Source: Streptomyces camponoticapitis
GTDB lineage: Bacteria; Actinomycetota; Actinomycetes; Streptomycetales; Streptomycetaceae
Reading direction: 5' to 3'
Length of the DNA stretch: 64,000 nucleotides
Assembly (NCBI RefSeq): GCF_014646115.1
Contig: NZ_BMMV01000012.1
Span: 166,455 to 230,454, forward strand
The translations under genes were made by a program, and so were the position numbers. Below are positions 1 to 8,246 of the stretch, piece after piece (within the stretch, counting starts at the first letter, position 1; every line of letters begins with the position of its first letter). Under the pieces are notes generated by a model that did not search any database, was not told the DNA's origin, and was given only the letters and a program-made list of their open reading frames with translations.

Positions 1-122
1 GCCGCGAGTTGGCGCTCCGACGGAACCTCATCACCAGGCCGCAAGTCACCCCGCAGGATCTGATCACGGATGTGGTGCGCGATCTGCAAGTACTTGGGCT
101 GAGCTTCCTCGATCTTCGGCAT
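1..122 (-). CDS. GntR-family regulator, N-terminal part (cut by window edge)
   Basis: About 40 residues are visible. They read as the first part of a GntR winged helix: the YLQIAHHIRD helix, then PGDEVPSERQLA leading to the recognition helix. The ATG at 122-120 is preceded by GGAGGGGG a few bases upstream. The effector domain lies outside the window, so the subfamily is unknown. The gene diverges from the DUF1152 gene at 178 and a perfect 7-bp inverted repeat lies between them, so autoregulation and control of the neighbour are likely. KorSA-type GntR proteins are known from Streptomyces integrative elements; membership of that group is inference. Confidence 0.85.
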   Translation of the reverse strand, partial: MPKIEEAQPKYLQIAHHIRDQILRGDLRPGDEVPSERQLA

Positions 123-145
123 GCGACCCCCTCCCCGCTCTCCAG

Positions 146-166
146 GTGGCTATTACCAGTAGCCAC
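146..166. promoter_or_regulatory. Inverted repeat operator between GntR and DUF1152 genes
   Basis: GTGGCTA, a 7-base spacer, then TAGCCAC forms a perfect inverted repeat between two divergent starts. Its right arm runs into TATAGG, a plausible -10 for the gene at 178. The layout fits a GntR operator that would block both promoters. Binding is inferred. Confidence 0.65.
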
Positions 167-177
167 TATAGGAGTGA

Positions 178-1305
178 GTGGCTAGCCCAGTTCCCCGTAC
201 GCTGGCGCGCGTGACCCGCTTGATCGTGGCAGCAGGAGGAGGGGGCGACGCAGTCGCCGCCTCGATGCTCGACGCCGCTCTCTACGGCGATGCGGACCCG
301 GCGGTGATCCTCACGTACGCGTGGGACCGCCTCCTGATCGATCCGCTGCCGGGACCACGAGGGCCGGCCGATTTCACCGGACTGCGCCCGCTCACCAAAA
401 GCGTCCAGGTTGTGCGCGCGGGCGCCCGGCCAGTAGCCCCCGCAGGATCGACACTCCCCCGGCTGGCGGCCGAACTGCCCCAGACACTCGCCCTGATCGA
501 CCCGCGCCACGGCGCCGAGGGCATCACGCGCCAGCTCGAGGAACTCATCGAGCACCTTGCCCCCGAGTCGATCGACCTCCTAGACGTCGGCGGAGACATC
601 CTCGCCCACGGCGACGAGCCCACACTCCGCAGTCCCTTGGCCGACGCACTCACCCTCGCGGCCTGCTGCCAAGTCAACGCACCCGTACGACTCCTGGTCG
701 CTGGCCCCGGCCTGGACGGCGAACTGCCCACCGACCTCCTGCACGACCGCATGGGCCCAACCGTCCTCACCCTCACCGCCGAACACGTCGAGCCCATCAG
801 CTCCGTACTGGAGTGGCATCCCTCCGAAGCAACGGGGATGCTCGCAGCCACAGCACGGGGGCTCCGCGGCCTGTGCGAAGTCAGAGATGCTGGCCTGCCA
901 ATTCCTCTGACCGACGAGGGCCCCACCGTCCACGAAGCCGACCTGGACGCCACCCTCAACCGCAACCAGCTCGCCCGAGCCATCCTCACCACGCAGACCC
1001 TTGAAGAGGCCGAGCGGCACAGCCGGGAAATCTGCGGCTACTCCGAGATCGACTACGAGCGCAGCAAGGCCAGTTGGCTCGGCACCCGGCAGGCGCAGAA
1101 GCTCGAACCAGAGACGACGCTCCACCAACTCGACCAGTTCGAAGCCAAGGCACGCAGCCGCGGAATCACCCACACCACGTTCCGCCACCTCACAGAAGCC
1201 CTCGACCTGAACGGCAACCAGCGCCAGGACCTCAGGAACCTCCTGCTCAACAACCGCCCGGAGCAGTACCAGCCCCCGCTCTGGCGCATCCGCCCCGAAG
1301 CCTGA
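178..1305 (+). CDS. DUF1152 family protein
   Basis: A 375-residue protein of unknown function. The N-terminus has the DUF1152 hallmark RLIVAAGGGGDA, a glycine-rich loop after a beta strand that resembles a nucleotide-binding loop. A second conserved-looking stretch is DLLDVGGDILAHG near residue 140. The last ~100 residues are charged and helical. The start is GTG 178, about 10 bases after TATAGG, which suggests a leaderless or nearly leaderless message; GTG 211 is an alternative. The gene pairs with the divergent GntR regulator. The reaction is unknown. Confidence 0.75.
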   Translation: MASPVPRTLARVTRLIVAAGGGGDAVAASMLDAALYGDADPAVILTYAWDRLLIDPLPGPRGPADFTGLRPLTKSVQVVRAGARPVAPAGSTLPRLAAELPQTLALIDPRHGAEGITRQLEELIEHLAPESIDLLDVGGDILAHGDEPTLRSPLADALTLAACCQVNAPVRLLVAGPGLDGELPTDLLHDRMGPTVLTLTAEHVEPISSVLEWHPSEATGMLAATARGLRGLCEVRDAGLPIPLTDEGPTVHEADLDATLNRNQLARAILTTQTLEEAERHSREICGYSEIDYERSKASWLGTRQAQKLEPETTLHQLDQFEAKARSRGITHTTFRHLTEALDLNGNQRQDLRNLLLNNRPEQYQPPLWRIRPEA

Positions 1306-1487
1306 GTAACAACTTTCTCTACGGTTTCAAGGCACCCGGCTGCGCTCGGGGCTGCGCTCATGCCTTCGGCCCGCGCGACGTCTGCGACCCACGGTCAAGG
1401 ACATGCCTCCGGCGGGGGATCAGCCGGCACCGGGATGAAGGGGGCGCCGTTCACGGCCGCAGGCACATCGTGGCGAGCGTGGGGGAC

Positions 1488-1635
1488 CTCCCATCCCGTC
1501 CACCATCGACCCAGGCAGAGCCGAGCAGTCGCGGCCCAGGGCGTCAAGGTCGTTCGTACAGTGGCGCGCTCCACCTTGACGCCCCGAACCACGCCCGCTC
1601 CACGGTGTGTGGGTCGACGGTGGACGGGATGGGAG
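1488..1635. repeat. 148-bp long inverted repeat (possible MITE or structured RNA)
   Basis: The outer arms (1488-1513 and 1610-1635) are 26-base inverted copies with one mismatch. The inner arms (1539-1550, GGGCGTCAAGGT; 1573-1584, ACCTTGACGCCC) are perfect. Both pairs share one axis at 1561.5, so the unit could fold as one interrupted hairpin with a 22-base loop. It lies in a 535-bp gap (1306-1840) where I find no convincing gene. No transposase or clear target duplication is visible. It could be a miniature inverted-repeat element or a structured RNA. Confidence 0.7.
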
Positions 1636-1840
1636 CGGGGCGGAGTGGTGGGTGCCGGAAGGGGCAGGGCGCTCGCACTGGATCTCTGGTCTGCAGTTAC
1701 GCCAGCTTGGACCCAGGCCCGGGAACCTGCGCACCAATTCTACCTTGTTCTTTCTCTGGTCTCGGCCATGCTAGAGAACTCACGGACTATTTCCCGTAGC
1801 GTCCATGCCGTGTTCTGTGACATTCGGGAGCTGCCCTGAC

Positions 1841-2497
1841 CTACTGGAGGCCCAGGTCCTCGTAAACCTCCGTGTTGGGGTGGGGCCAAGGCAATTTGTC
1901 GTAGTCATCCACCTGCCGCGCGATGTGTTTCTCGGCCTCGGCCAAAAGCTTCTCGGCTTGATGGACCACGCCGCCATGGCTGCGTCGACGCCCGTCATGC
2001 ACGGTGTCCCACATGCTCTTCTTACTCTGACGCGTCGAAGATCCTTGCTCGTTACTACCGAAGCCCTTGAGCTTGTTGTTCCACAGCGGCACGTAGCCGA
2101 CGCGCAGACCGTTCTCTCCCAAGTCGGCGTGTACATCAGGCAGCAGCAGAGCCCGGAACCGGAACTCCTCAATCGGCAGGCCGCCTTCGATGATGGACAG
2201 GCGGTGTTTCCTGAGCCGGTTGTAGACGGGGTAGCGCTCCCGGACGTTCCCGCCGCTGGCGGAGTTGCTGGACTTCCCCTGCCCTGCGTAGACAGGGACT
2301 TGAAGTCGGTTCAGAGGGCGGTACAGCTCTACGCTCGAACCGCGGTAGTACAGGGCATAGAGACCGGACCCCTCGAACCGTGGAATCTCGCGAGTCATGG
2401 AGACAAGGGGCTGACGCTCGAACATCTCACAGATAGTGTGGGCGATCTGCTCAGTCGACAACGGGTCGAAAGAGGCGGGGGCGTACTCGGCAGTCAT
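1841..2497 (-). CDS. Eco29kI-like GIY-YIG type II restriction endonuclease
   Basis: A 218-residue protein of the Eco29kI family, whose prototype is about 214 residues. Visible GIY-YIG elements are GLYALYY (Tyr47), VYAGQGK (Tyr70; YAG instead of the usual YIG/YVG), NRLRKHRLS with R94/H98 as the likely Arg/His pair, Glu128, and PLWNN (Asn140) followed by a GFGSN turn. A later MWDTVHDGR stretch also fits the family. The ATG at 2497 has AGGAAG about 6 bases upstream; more distal starts lack a comparable site. It follows a second GIY-YIG gene on the same strand and lies opposite a C5 methyltransferase that would protect the site. Eco29kI cuts CCGCGG; the specificity here is not known. Confidence 0.85.
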   Translation of the reverse strand: MTAEYAPASFDPLSTEQIAHTICEMFERQPLVSMTREIPRFEGSGLYALYYRGSSVELYRPLNRLQVPVYAGQGKSSNSASGGNVRERYPVYNRLRKHRLSIIEGGLPIEEFRFRALLLPDVHADLGENGLRVGYVPLWNNKLKGFGSNEQGSSTRQSKKSMWDTVHDGRRRSHGGVVHQAEKLLAEAEKHIARQVDDYDKLPWPHPNTEVYEDLGLQ

Positions 2498-2586
2498 GAC
2501 TTCCTGGATGCTGGGCGGCGCTCCACAGGGATACCGCATAGACGGACAAGTTCGAGTGCTGCGACTCTCAACGGCCAGACGGCCTG

Positions 2587-3360
2587 TCAGGCGTCGACTA
2601 CTTCGCCGGAACGGTAGTAACGCATGCCGCTGGGGTACTCCTCTGTCTTGCCGTACATGATCACGTAGCCGGGGAGTGCCGTTACCTGCCACGGCGCGGG
2701 AGAATGCTCGGAGATCATGCGAAGCGCCTCATCGGCAGTCAGGTGCGAGGCAGGGAGCTGGATGCGGATCTCCTCGAATGCCTTCGTGGCCTCGTACCGG
2801 AATACATAGGGGAGAGCGACCTTGGTGGCCGCAAGTAGCTCTGCCAGGCTTACCTCGGCACCTTCCAACGGGTCCGCAGCGATCGGGTTCGGGAAGGCGT
2901 ACTCCAGGTCGATGGGATACTGCCGGTCGAAGTGGCCGGCATCGACCTCCGTGGTGTCCCGCCGCTTGCCCGGGTCGTTGTTGCCGAACCCGTTATAGTT
3001 CCATGGCACCTCGCCCTGCCCTCGATGCTTGTTGATCAAGAGGCGCTCGGGTGCGACGGCACCGAAGTCCTCGTCGACGTACAAGCAGATGAAGGACATC
3101 TCGGCGGGGGAGATGTTCCTGCGGCCGGAGATCTTCCGAAAGTGTCTCTCGATCCGTTGTGGCAGCGACTTGTCTGCCTTGCCGACGTAGACAAGGCCTC
3201 CACCCTTGTAAAGCTGGTACACACCAGGCAGCGGTCGTAGCGACCGAATGTCCTCCAAGGTGAGAGGGGCCGGCATCAGCTCTTCCAGTGCGGCCGCGAG
3301 CTGGTCGCCGAGTGCCTTTGTGATGCTCAGTTTGAACTCGGCATGGTTCTCCAGCGACAC
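2587..3360 (-). CDS. Second GIY-YIG nuclease
   Basis: A 257-residue protein with a GIY-YIG core: PGVYQLY, then LVYVGKAD about 10 residues later, RIERHFRKISGR, a downstream Glu in PERLLINK, and WNYNGFGNNDPG. The W-N...GFG turn resembles that of Eco29kI-type enzymes. The last ~100 residues form a separate domain I do not recognise. The start is GTG 3360 with AGGAGG about 10 bases upstream. Its stop is 89 bases before the Eco29kI-like start, so the two are probably cotranscribed. Whether it is a second restriction enzyme or a partner subunit is open. Confidence 0.75.
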   Translation of the reverse strand: MSLENHAEFKLSITKALGDQLAAALEELMPAPLTLEDIRSLRPLPGVYQLYKGGGLVYVGKADKSLPQRIERHFRKISGRRNISPAEMSFICLYVDEDFGAVAPERLLINKHRGQGEVPWNYNGFGNNDPGKRRDTTEVDAGHFDRQYPIDLEYAFPNPIAADPLEGAEVSLAELLAATKVALPYVFRYEATKAFEEIRIQLPASHLTADEALRMISEHSPAPWQVTALPGYVIMYGKTEEYPSGMRYYRSGEVVDA

Positions 3361-3373
3361 GACCGGGGCCTCC

Positions 3374-3404
3374 TGATGACATGCGAGTAGTGATTGTCAT
3401 CACT
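3374..3404. promoter_or_regulatory. Nested inverted repeats in the R-M divergent promoter
   Basis: Two overlapping inverted repeats occupy the 126-bp gap between the minus-strand nuclease pair and the plus-strand methyltransferase. One is TGATGACA (3374-3381) with TGTCATCA (3395-3402). The other is AGTGATTGTCATCACT (3389-3404). They suit a control site setting the timing of methyltransferase against endonuclease. No separate controller-protein gene is visible, so the methyltransferase itself or a host factor may bind. Confidence 0.5.
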
Positions 3405-3486
3405 CTATCCGGTGAATCCGGGGAACACGGGAGCGGATTTCCGCAGAGGACTCACATGATCGACAACTCCGCGGTATGGTTTCTTC

Positions 3487-4782
3487 ATGTCTGAGCTGCG
3501 AAAGAAGCATCCCGAGGTGGGAACCTGCGTCGAGCTGTTCGCCGGTGGTGGTGGCCTCGCCATGGGCATCCACAACGCGGGCTTCCGGCCGCTACTGGTG
3601 AACGAGTACGCCACCCGGGCGATCGAGACACTTCAAACGAACGAGATGCCAGGCGGCGGGAAGTGGCCCCTAAAGGCCGGCGATGTCCGCACGCTGGTGG
3701 AGGACTTCAAGAAGCTGGACGGCCAGGTCGACGTCCTGGCTGGCGGACCCCCGTGCCAGCCGTTCAGCTTGGGAGGTGCCCACAAGGGCACGGAGGACGA
3801 GCGGAACATGTTCCCGCAAATGTTCCGTGCCATCCAGGAGATGCGCCCGAAAGCTGTCATCTGCGAGAACGTCCAGGGCCTGCTCCGGAAGTCATTCAAC
3901 CCGTACTTCCAGTACATCCTCAACGAGATGCGCCTCCCCTTCATCGAGCGCGAGGCAGGTGCTACGTGGGAGGAGCACAACGAGGTACTGGAGAAGCTGC
4001 TCGCCAACGACTCGGTGCCCTCCTTCGAACGTTATGACGTGAAGTACCACCGCGTGAACGCGGCGGACTATGGCGTTCCCCAGATTCGGCAGCGGGTCGT
4101 CATCGTGGCCTTCCGTGCAGACCTCGAAGTGGGCTGGGACGAGTTCGAGCCGAGGGGGACCCACTCGGACGAGTCCCTGATCCACTCCATGCGCGAAGGT
4201 GGGAAGTATTGGGACCGGCACAAGGAAGTTGATCCGGAGGCCCGTGCCCGGGCCATCGCGAACCTGCCGAAACTCGACCTAGACAACCCCAAGACCAAGG
4301 AGAAACTGGCCCTTCAGCCTTGGCGGACGCTTCGAGACGCGATCCATGGCATCGACGAGTTCGAGGGCCGCTCCTTGCCGTTCGTGAATGAAAAGGCGGT
4401 CAACGAGAAGGAGCAGGTGGGAGGGATCTCCGACCACTTCGGTTGGCCGGGCGCGCGGATGTACAAGGGGCACACTCCAAACCTCCTCGACCGCCCCGCC
4501 AAGACGGTCAAGGCTGGCGTGCACGGTGTCCCTGGGGGCGAGTCCGTGATGATGACGGACGACCCCGCGTTCGACGGCAGCGGCTACCGATACATGACCG
4601 TCCGCGAGACAGCGCGAGTTATGACCTTCCCTGACGAGTGGACGCTCGCCGGCCCCCGCGGCGAAAAGATGCGGCAGCTCGGCAATGCCGTGCCCGTCAA
4701 GTTGGGCAAGGTGTTCGCCGATGCGGTCGCCGCCGCTCTGCACTCCGTTGAAGCCTTGAAGAAGCCCGGCGGGAAGCGGTGA
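3487..4782 (+). CDS. C5-cytosine DNA methyltransferase
   Basis: A 431-residue m5C methyltransferase with the motifs in order: I (ELFAGGGGLAMG, residues 16-27), IV with the catalytic Cys (GGPPCQPFS, near residue 90), VI (ENVQG, ~127), VIII (QIRQRVVIV, ~199), a target-recognition region roughly 215-370, and X (RQLGNAVPVKLGK, ~396). It uses AdoMet to methylate cytosine C5 at the cognate site and protects host DNA. The partner is probably the divergent Eco29kI-like nuclease. The last bases overlap the Vsr start by 4 bp, so the two are translationally coupled. Confidence 0.95.
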   Translation: MSELRKKHPEVGTCVELFAGGGGLAMGIHNAGFRPLLVNEYATRAIETLQTNEMPGGGKWPLKAGDVRTLVEDFKKLDGQVDVLAGGPPCQPFSLGGAHKGTEDERNMFPQMFRAIQEMRPKAVICENVQGLLRKSFNPYFQYILNEMRLPFIEREAGATWEEHNEVLEKLLANDSVPSFERYDVKYHRVNAADYGVPQIRQRVVIVAFRADLEVGWDEFEPRGTHSDESLIHSMREGGKYWDRHKEVDPEARARAIANLPKLDLDNPKTKEKLALQPWRTLRDAIHGIDEFEGRSLPFVNEKAVNEKEQVGGISDHFGWPGARMYKGHTPNLLDRPAKTVKAGVHGVPGGESVMMTDDPAFDGSGYRYMTVRETARVMTFPDEWTLAGPRGEKMRQLGNAVPVKLGKVFADAVAAALHSVEALKKPGGKR

Positions 4783-5561
4783 CACGAGCAGAGGCCGGAC
4801 GGCAGCGAGGCTGGAACGACCGACTGCCGCCCTCGAAGGCGTACAAGCCGCGCCCGGGTTTGTCCCGTGACAAGCGAAGCGCCGAGCAGGACAGAGCCGC
4901 CGGTGGTCGGCACCGCCGTGCTGTGCTTCTCGATAGCGGTTCGTACGCGCGTGCGTCGATTCAGCTTCGCCTCTATCGGAATACCCGCCGCATCCAGGCA
5001 TACCTCCGCTGGTCAGATAACGGGGTGACGAAGGAGAAGCACGTCTGCGATGTCGACGAGGCGACCCGAGCGGCGAACCTCGCCCTGGCATGGACCAAGG
5101 CGAGGGAAGAGGGAAGGGTGGTCGATGAGCCACTTCCGCCGAATTCGAGGGCCTCGTCGGTGGCAGTCCGCGCGGTCATGACTGCCAACAAGGGCAAGGA
5201 CACCAAGCCTGAGATGCTGCTGCGCGCGGCCCTACACCGCAAGGGCCTTCGCTATCGGGTCGGCATTCGCCCGCTTCCGGAGTTGAGGCGCACGGCGGAC
5301 GTTGTCTTCCCGAAGGTGAAGGTGGCGGTCTTCGTCGATGGCTGCTTTTGGCACGGCTGTCCGGACCACTACCGGCCGTCGAAGCAGAACAGCGAGGCGT
5401 GGAGCAAGAAGGTCAAGGAAAACCGGGACCGCGACACGGCCACCACGATCGCGCTCAAGGAGCAGGGCTGGACGGTGCTCCGGTTCTGGGAGCACGAAGA
5501 TCTGGAGCTTGCCGCTGAGGAGATCAGGGCAACGGTCGAGCACCGTAGAGCCCGACTCTGA
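4779..5561 (+). CDS. Vsr-like very-short-patch endonuclease with N-terminal extension
   Basis: The Vsr domain covers about residues 130-245: KGKDTKPEMLLR, RTADVVF with the metal-binding Asp174, and VDGCFWHGCPDHY with His192 and His197. Vsr enzymes nick beside T:G mismatches left by deamination of 5-methylcytosine, so the partner is the methyltransferase just upstream. Classical Vsr is about 150 residues. This protein is 260, with ~125 extra N-terminal residues; residues 58-110 (IQLRLYRNTRRIQAYLRWSD) look like a small beta-rich DNA-binding module. GTG 4779 overlaps the methyltransferase stop. Confidence 0.9.
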   Translation: MTRAEAGRQRGWNDRLPPSKAYKPRPGLSRDKRSAEQDRAAGGRHRRAVLLDSGSYARASIQLRLYRNTRRIQAYLRWSDNGVTKEKHVCDVDEATRAANLALAWTKAREEGRVVDEPLPPNSRASSVAVRAVMTANKGKDTKPEMLLRAALHRKGLRYRVGIRPLPELRRTADVVFPKVKVAVFVDGCFWHGCPDHYRPSKQNSEAWSKKVKENRDRDTATTIALKEQGWTVLRFWEHEDLELAAEEIRATVEHRRARL

Positions 5562-5710
5562 CAGCTGCACCCGCCTGGCTAGAGGCGGGGCGGCGAGATC
5601 GCGTCGGCTTCGTGATCGCCCCCATCCTCAGCTGAGAACAGTCACTCGCAAGCGCCTTTGCTTGCTGAACATCTTCACAAGAAGTACACCTATGGCGATA
5701 CGGTGACTTC

Positions 5711-7270
5711 ATGCCCACGGTGACTCGACCCTGCGACAAGCCACATGACGTGACACCGAATCAGGTGTGGCAAGAACACGTGCCAGTCGATGGCACCGTC
5801 GAGCTACCTCCCGACCGTCGCGCTCTTGACGGCCTGGGCCAGAATCACTCGCTGCGGACGGCTCTCGCAGATTTGGTCGACAACTCGATCGACGCCGACG
5901 CGAGCCACGTGCTGATCCGGTTTGTTCGCAAGCACGGCCGGCTGCGCGGACTGTACGTGGTGGACAACGGCAAAGGCATGACCGACGCAGCCATCAACGT
6001 GGCAATGACGCTCGGCGGACGTCGAGAGTATGCCGAAAAGGACCTGGGAAGCTTCGGCATCGGGCTCAAAGCAGCTTCGTTCAGCAATGCGAAGGCCGTC
6101 ACCGTAGTGTCATGTGCGACGGGGCACGCTCCAGTGGGCCGGCGCCTGGAAGCCGATCCCAATAAGCGTGGATTCCACTGCGATGTCGTCGCCCCAGCGT
6201 TCGCCAAGTCCGAGCTGTCTCGCCGGTGGGGAATTCCCTGGTCCGGAACAGGAACTATCGTGCGTTGGGATGAGGTCTTCGGCTATCCCGCCACGGACGA
6301 CCCCACCCGTGTCGAGGAGTTCATCACCAGGTCGATGACAGAGATCATCAACCACTTGGGACTGATCCTCCATCGTGTCATCGAGGACGGCCGCATCGAG
6401 ATCCTTTTGGACGTTGAGGACGTGGACCAAGACCTGGTCGGTCCGCGCTCGCGCGTAGATGCGATCGATCCCTTCGGCTACACCAGACCCGGAAAGGCGG
6501 GCTACCCGAAGGACCTTCTCGCACGCCACGGTGACCTGCAGGTGGCTTTCAAGTGTCACATCTGGCCGCCGCAGTCGCGAATGCTGGAGTTCAGCCTTGT
6601 CACGGGGGCAGAGAAACACCAAGGACTTTTCTTCTATCGGCGTGGCCGGCTCCTTCAGGCAGGCGGAAGCTGGGACGGGGTCAGCGTCGCGACTCGTGAG
6701 CGGCAGCTGGCCCGGGTCGAGGTCGACATCGATGGACTACCGCACAGCCTCCTCGCAATGAATCCAGAGAAGTCACGTGTCCAAGTCGGCCCGGACTTCG
6801 CCGCAGTAGCGGCTTCCGCAGTGGCTGACAACGGAACCGCGTTCGCCGACTACCTGGCGGACGCCGAGGAGCGGTTCAGGGAGTCACGCAAGCGACGGCG
6901 GGCACGCAAGTCGATGATCCCGCCGGGCAAAGGCTTCGCGCCGCAGCTAAAGCGCGCGATCCGAGACGAGATACCGCTGCAAGATCACCAGGTGCCCATC
7001 ACGATGCGCTGGACACGCTTCGATCGCGCGGACAGAGACGACTTCTTCCGCGTCGACCGAGCCGAACGTGTGCTCTGGCTAAACGAACGCTTCAGGCCAC
7101 CGGCGAAGAGTCGCCGAGGTTCGAACGACGCTGCGCTGCTGAAGTCCCTCTTGTACCTCCTCATGGAGCAGGCCTTCACTGGCGAGTATCTAGGGGTCCG
7201 CGACCGAGACAACATCGAGCTGTGGCAGGAGATTTTGAGCATGGCGGCGAAGGTGGACGTGGGTGAGTGA
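5711..7270 (+). CDS. MORC-type GHKL ATPase
   Basis: A 519-residue protein. The N-terminal GHKL fold shows the N-box ALADLVDNSIDA (residues 51-62), VVDNGKGM (D85-G89) and GSFGIGLKAAS (113-123). The position of the usual catalytic Glu of the N-box is Asp54. The middle is a probable ribosomal S5-like transducer domain, and residues 380-420 are rich in Lys/Arg. Iyer, Abhiman and Aravind (2008) linked prokaryotic MORC ATPases to restriction-modification loci with a Z1 ATPase and an REase-fold protein, as here. ATP-driven dimer clamping on DNA is the expected role. The gene starts 149 bp after vsr, and its 3' end overlaps the DUF4420 start by 8 bp. Confidence 0.9.
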   Translation: MPTVTRPCDKPHDVTPNQVWQEHVPVDGTVELPPDRRALDGLGQNHSLRTALADLVDNSIDADASHVLIRFVRKHGRLRGLYVVDNGKGMTDAAINVAMTLGGRREYAEKDLGSFGIGLKAASFSNAKAVTVVSCATGHAPVGRRLEADPNKRGFHCDVVAPAFAKSELSRRWGIPWSGTGTIVRWDEVFGYPATDDPTRVEEFITRSMTEIINHLGLILHRVIEDGRIEILLDVEDVDQDLVGPRSRVDAIDPFGYTRPGKAGYPKDLLARHGDLQVAFKCHIWPPQSRMLEFSLVTGAEKHQGLFFYRRGRLLQAGGSWDGVSVATRERQLARVEVDIDGLPHSLLAMNPEKSRVQVGPDFAAVAASAVADNGTAFADYLADAEERFRESRKRRRARKSMIPPGKGFAPQLKRAIRDEIPLQDHQVPITMRWTRFDRADRDDFFRVDRAERVLWLNERFRPPAKSRRGSNDAALLKSLLYLLMEQAFTGEYLGVRDRDNIELWQEILSMAAKVDVGE

Positions 7271-8246
7271 CGACCGCCATCTAGATCCGGAGAACTTCGC
7301 GGAGGCTGTGTCCCTCGGCATACCCTTCGAACACCCGATTACGGGCAATCCGAAACTGAGCGTTTTTATCAATCCCACTCGCCACGAGATAGGTCTGCGG
7401 GCGCCACGGGCCTCGCGGGAGGGGAAGATCGAGACAGGCCTGACACACGTTTCGTGCCGCTCGGTGTTGCTCGCTGGCAGTCAACACATCGAGGTCGTCG
7501 TCGATGATCCCGACATGTTCGCCGAAGGTTACGCACTCCTGTGTCTCGTTGCAGACCGAATCCAGCTTGCAAGTCTCAGTGTCTCAGCAGCCGTCACGGA
7601 GACCATTCACTCCCTCGGGAAACTGCTTCGCGGTCAAGGGGTACTCTCGCCCGAGGGCGAGGTCGGATTGTTCAGCGAACTGGTAACGCTCAGGTCCTTG
7701 ATCGGCTGCATCGACTCGGAAGATGCTGTGGGCGGATGGCTCGGTCCCGTCGCTGAGGAGCACGATTTCAGCCTGCGACGGGTCGATCTTGAGGCGAAAT
7801 CTACTCTCGCGGAGGCTCGCCAGCATTGGATCTCTAGCCTCACCCAGCTAGTGCCGACGGTGGGCAAGCCGTTGTGGTTCGTCTCGCACCAATTCACCAC
7901 TGCAGGGCCTGGTCAAGGCAGGACGCTTGCCGAACTCGTCGCAGAGGTTCGAACAGCGCTGAGCGGAGTCGTGTTGGCGGACTTCGATCGCCGCCTGACA
8001 GCTGCTGGTTGGCACAGGGATATGGCGAAGGAGGGCGGCCGACGCCTCCGCTCTCGAACCTCACCGCTTCTCTATCTAGTCGACGAGACCTTTCCACGCC
8101 TTACGCCAGCGAGTTTGGCCGGAGCTGGCGTCCATATGTCCTCCATCACTGAGGTTCGGTACCGGCTCGACCTCTCAGCGGTGCCCCACAGCCGCCACAC
8201 TCCTTCGTACCTACAATCAGCCCTGACCTCCGGAGGAACCGTATGA
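7263..8246 (+). CDS. DUF4420 / PD-(D/E)XK motif protein
   Basis: A 327-residue protein of the DUF4420 type (putative PD-(D/E)XK nuclease). The likely active site is Glu139 in GLFSELVTL, an acidic residue near Asp168, and the E-x-K of VDLEAKST (Glu177, Lys179). It would be the nuclease or a nuclease-derived subunit of the MORC-Z1 module. GTG 7263 lies inside the end of the MORC gene, and the stop overlaps the Z1 start as ATGA, so stoichiometric coupling is likely. Confidence 0.85.
   Translation: MSDDRHLDPENFAEAVSLGIPFEHPITGNPKLSVFINPTRHEIGLRAPRASREGKIETGLTHVSCRSVLLAGSQHIEVVVDDPDMFAEGYALLCLVADRIQLASLSVSAAVTETIHSLGKLLRGQGVLSPEGEVGLFSELVTLRSLIGCIDSEDAVGGWLGPVAEEHDFSLRRVDLEAKSTLAEARQHWISSLTQLVPTVGKPLWFVSHQFTTAGPGQGRTLAELVAEVRTALSGVVLADFDRRLTAAGWHRDMAKEGGRRLRSRTSPLLYLVDETFPRLTPASLAGAGVHMSSITEVRYRLDLSAVPHSRHTPSYLQSALTSGGTV

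Noticed and set aside
282..1004. Long antisense and alternative-frame ORFs over DUF1152
   Set aside because: Arg/Pro/Ser-rich composition typical of shadow frames in high-GC genes.
1360..1839. Open frame of 159 codons in the gap after DUF1152
   Set aside because: It runs through the inverted repeat and similar sequence is read on both strands. No ribosome site or protein-like pattern is seen.
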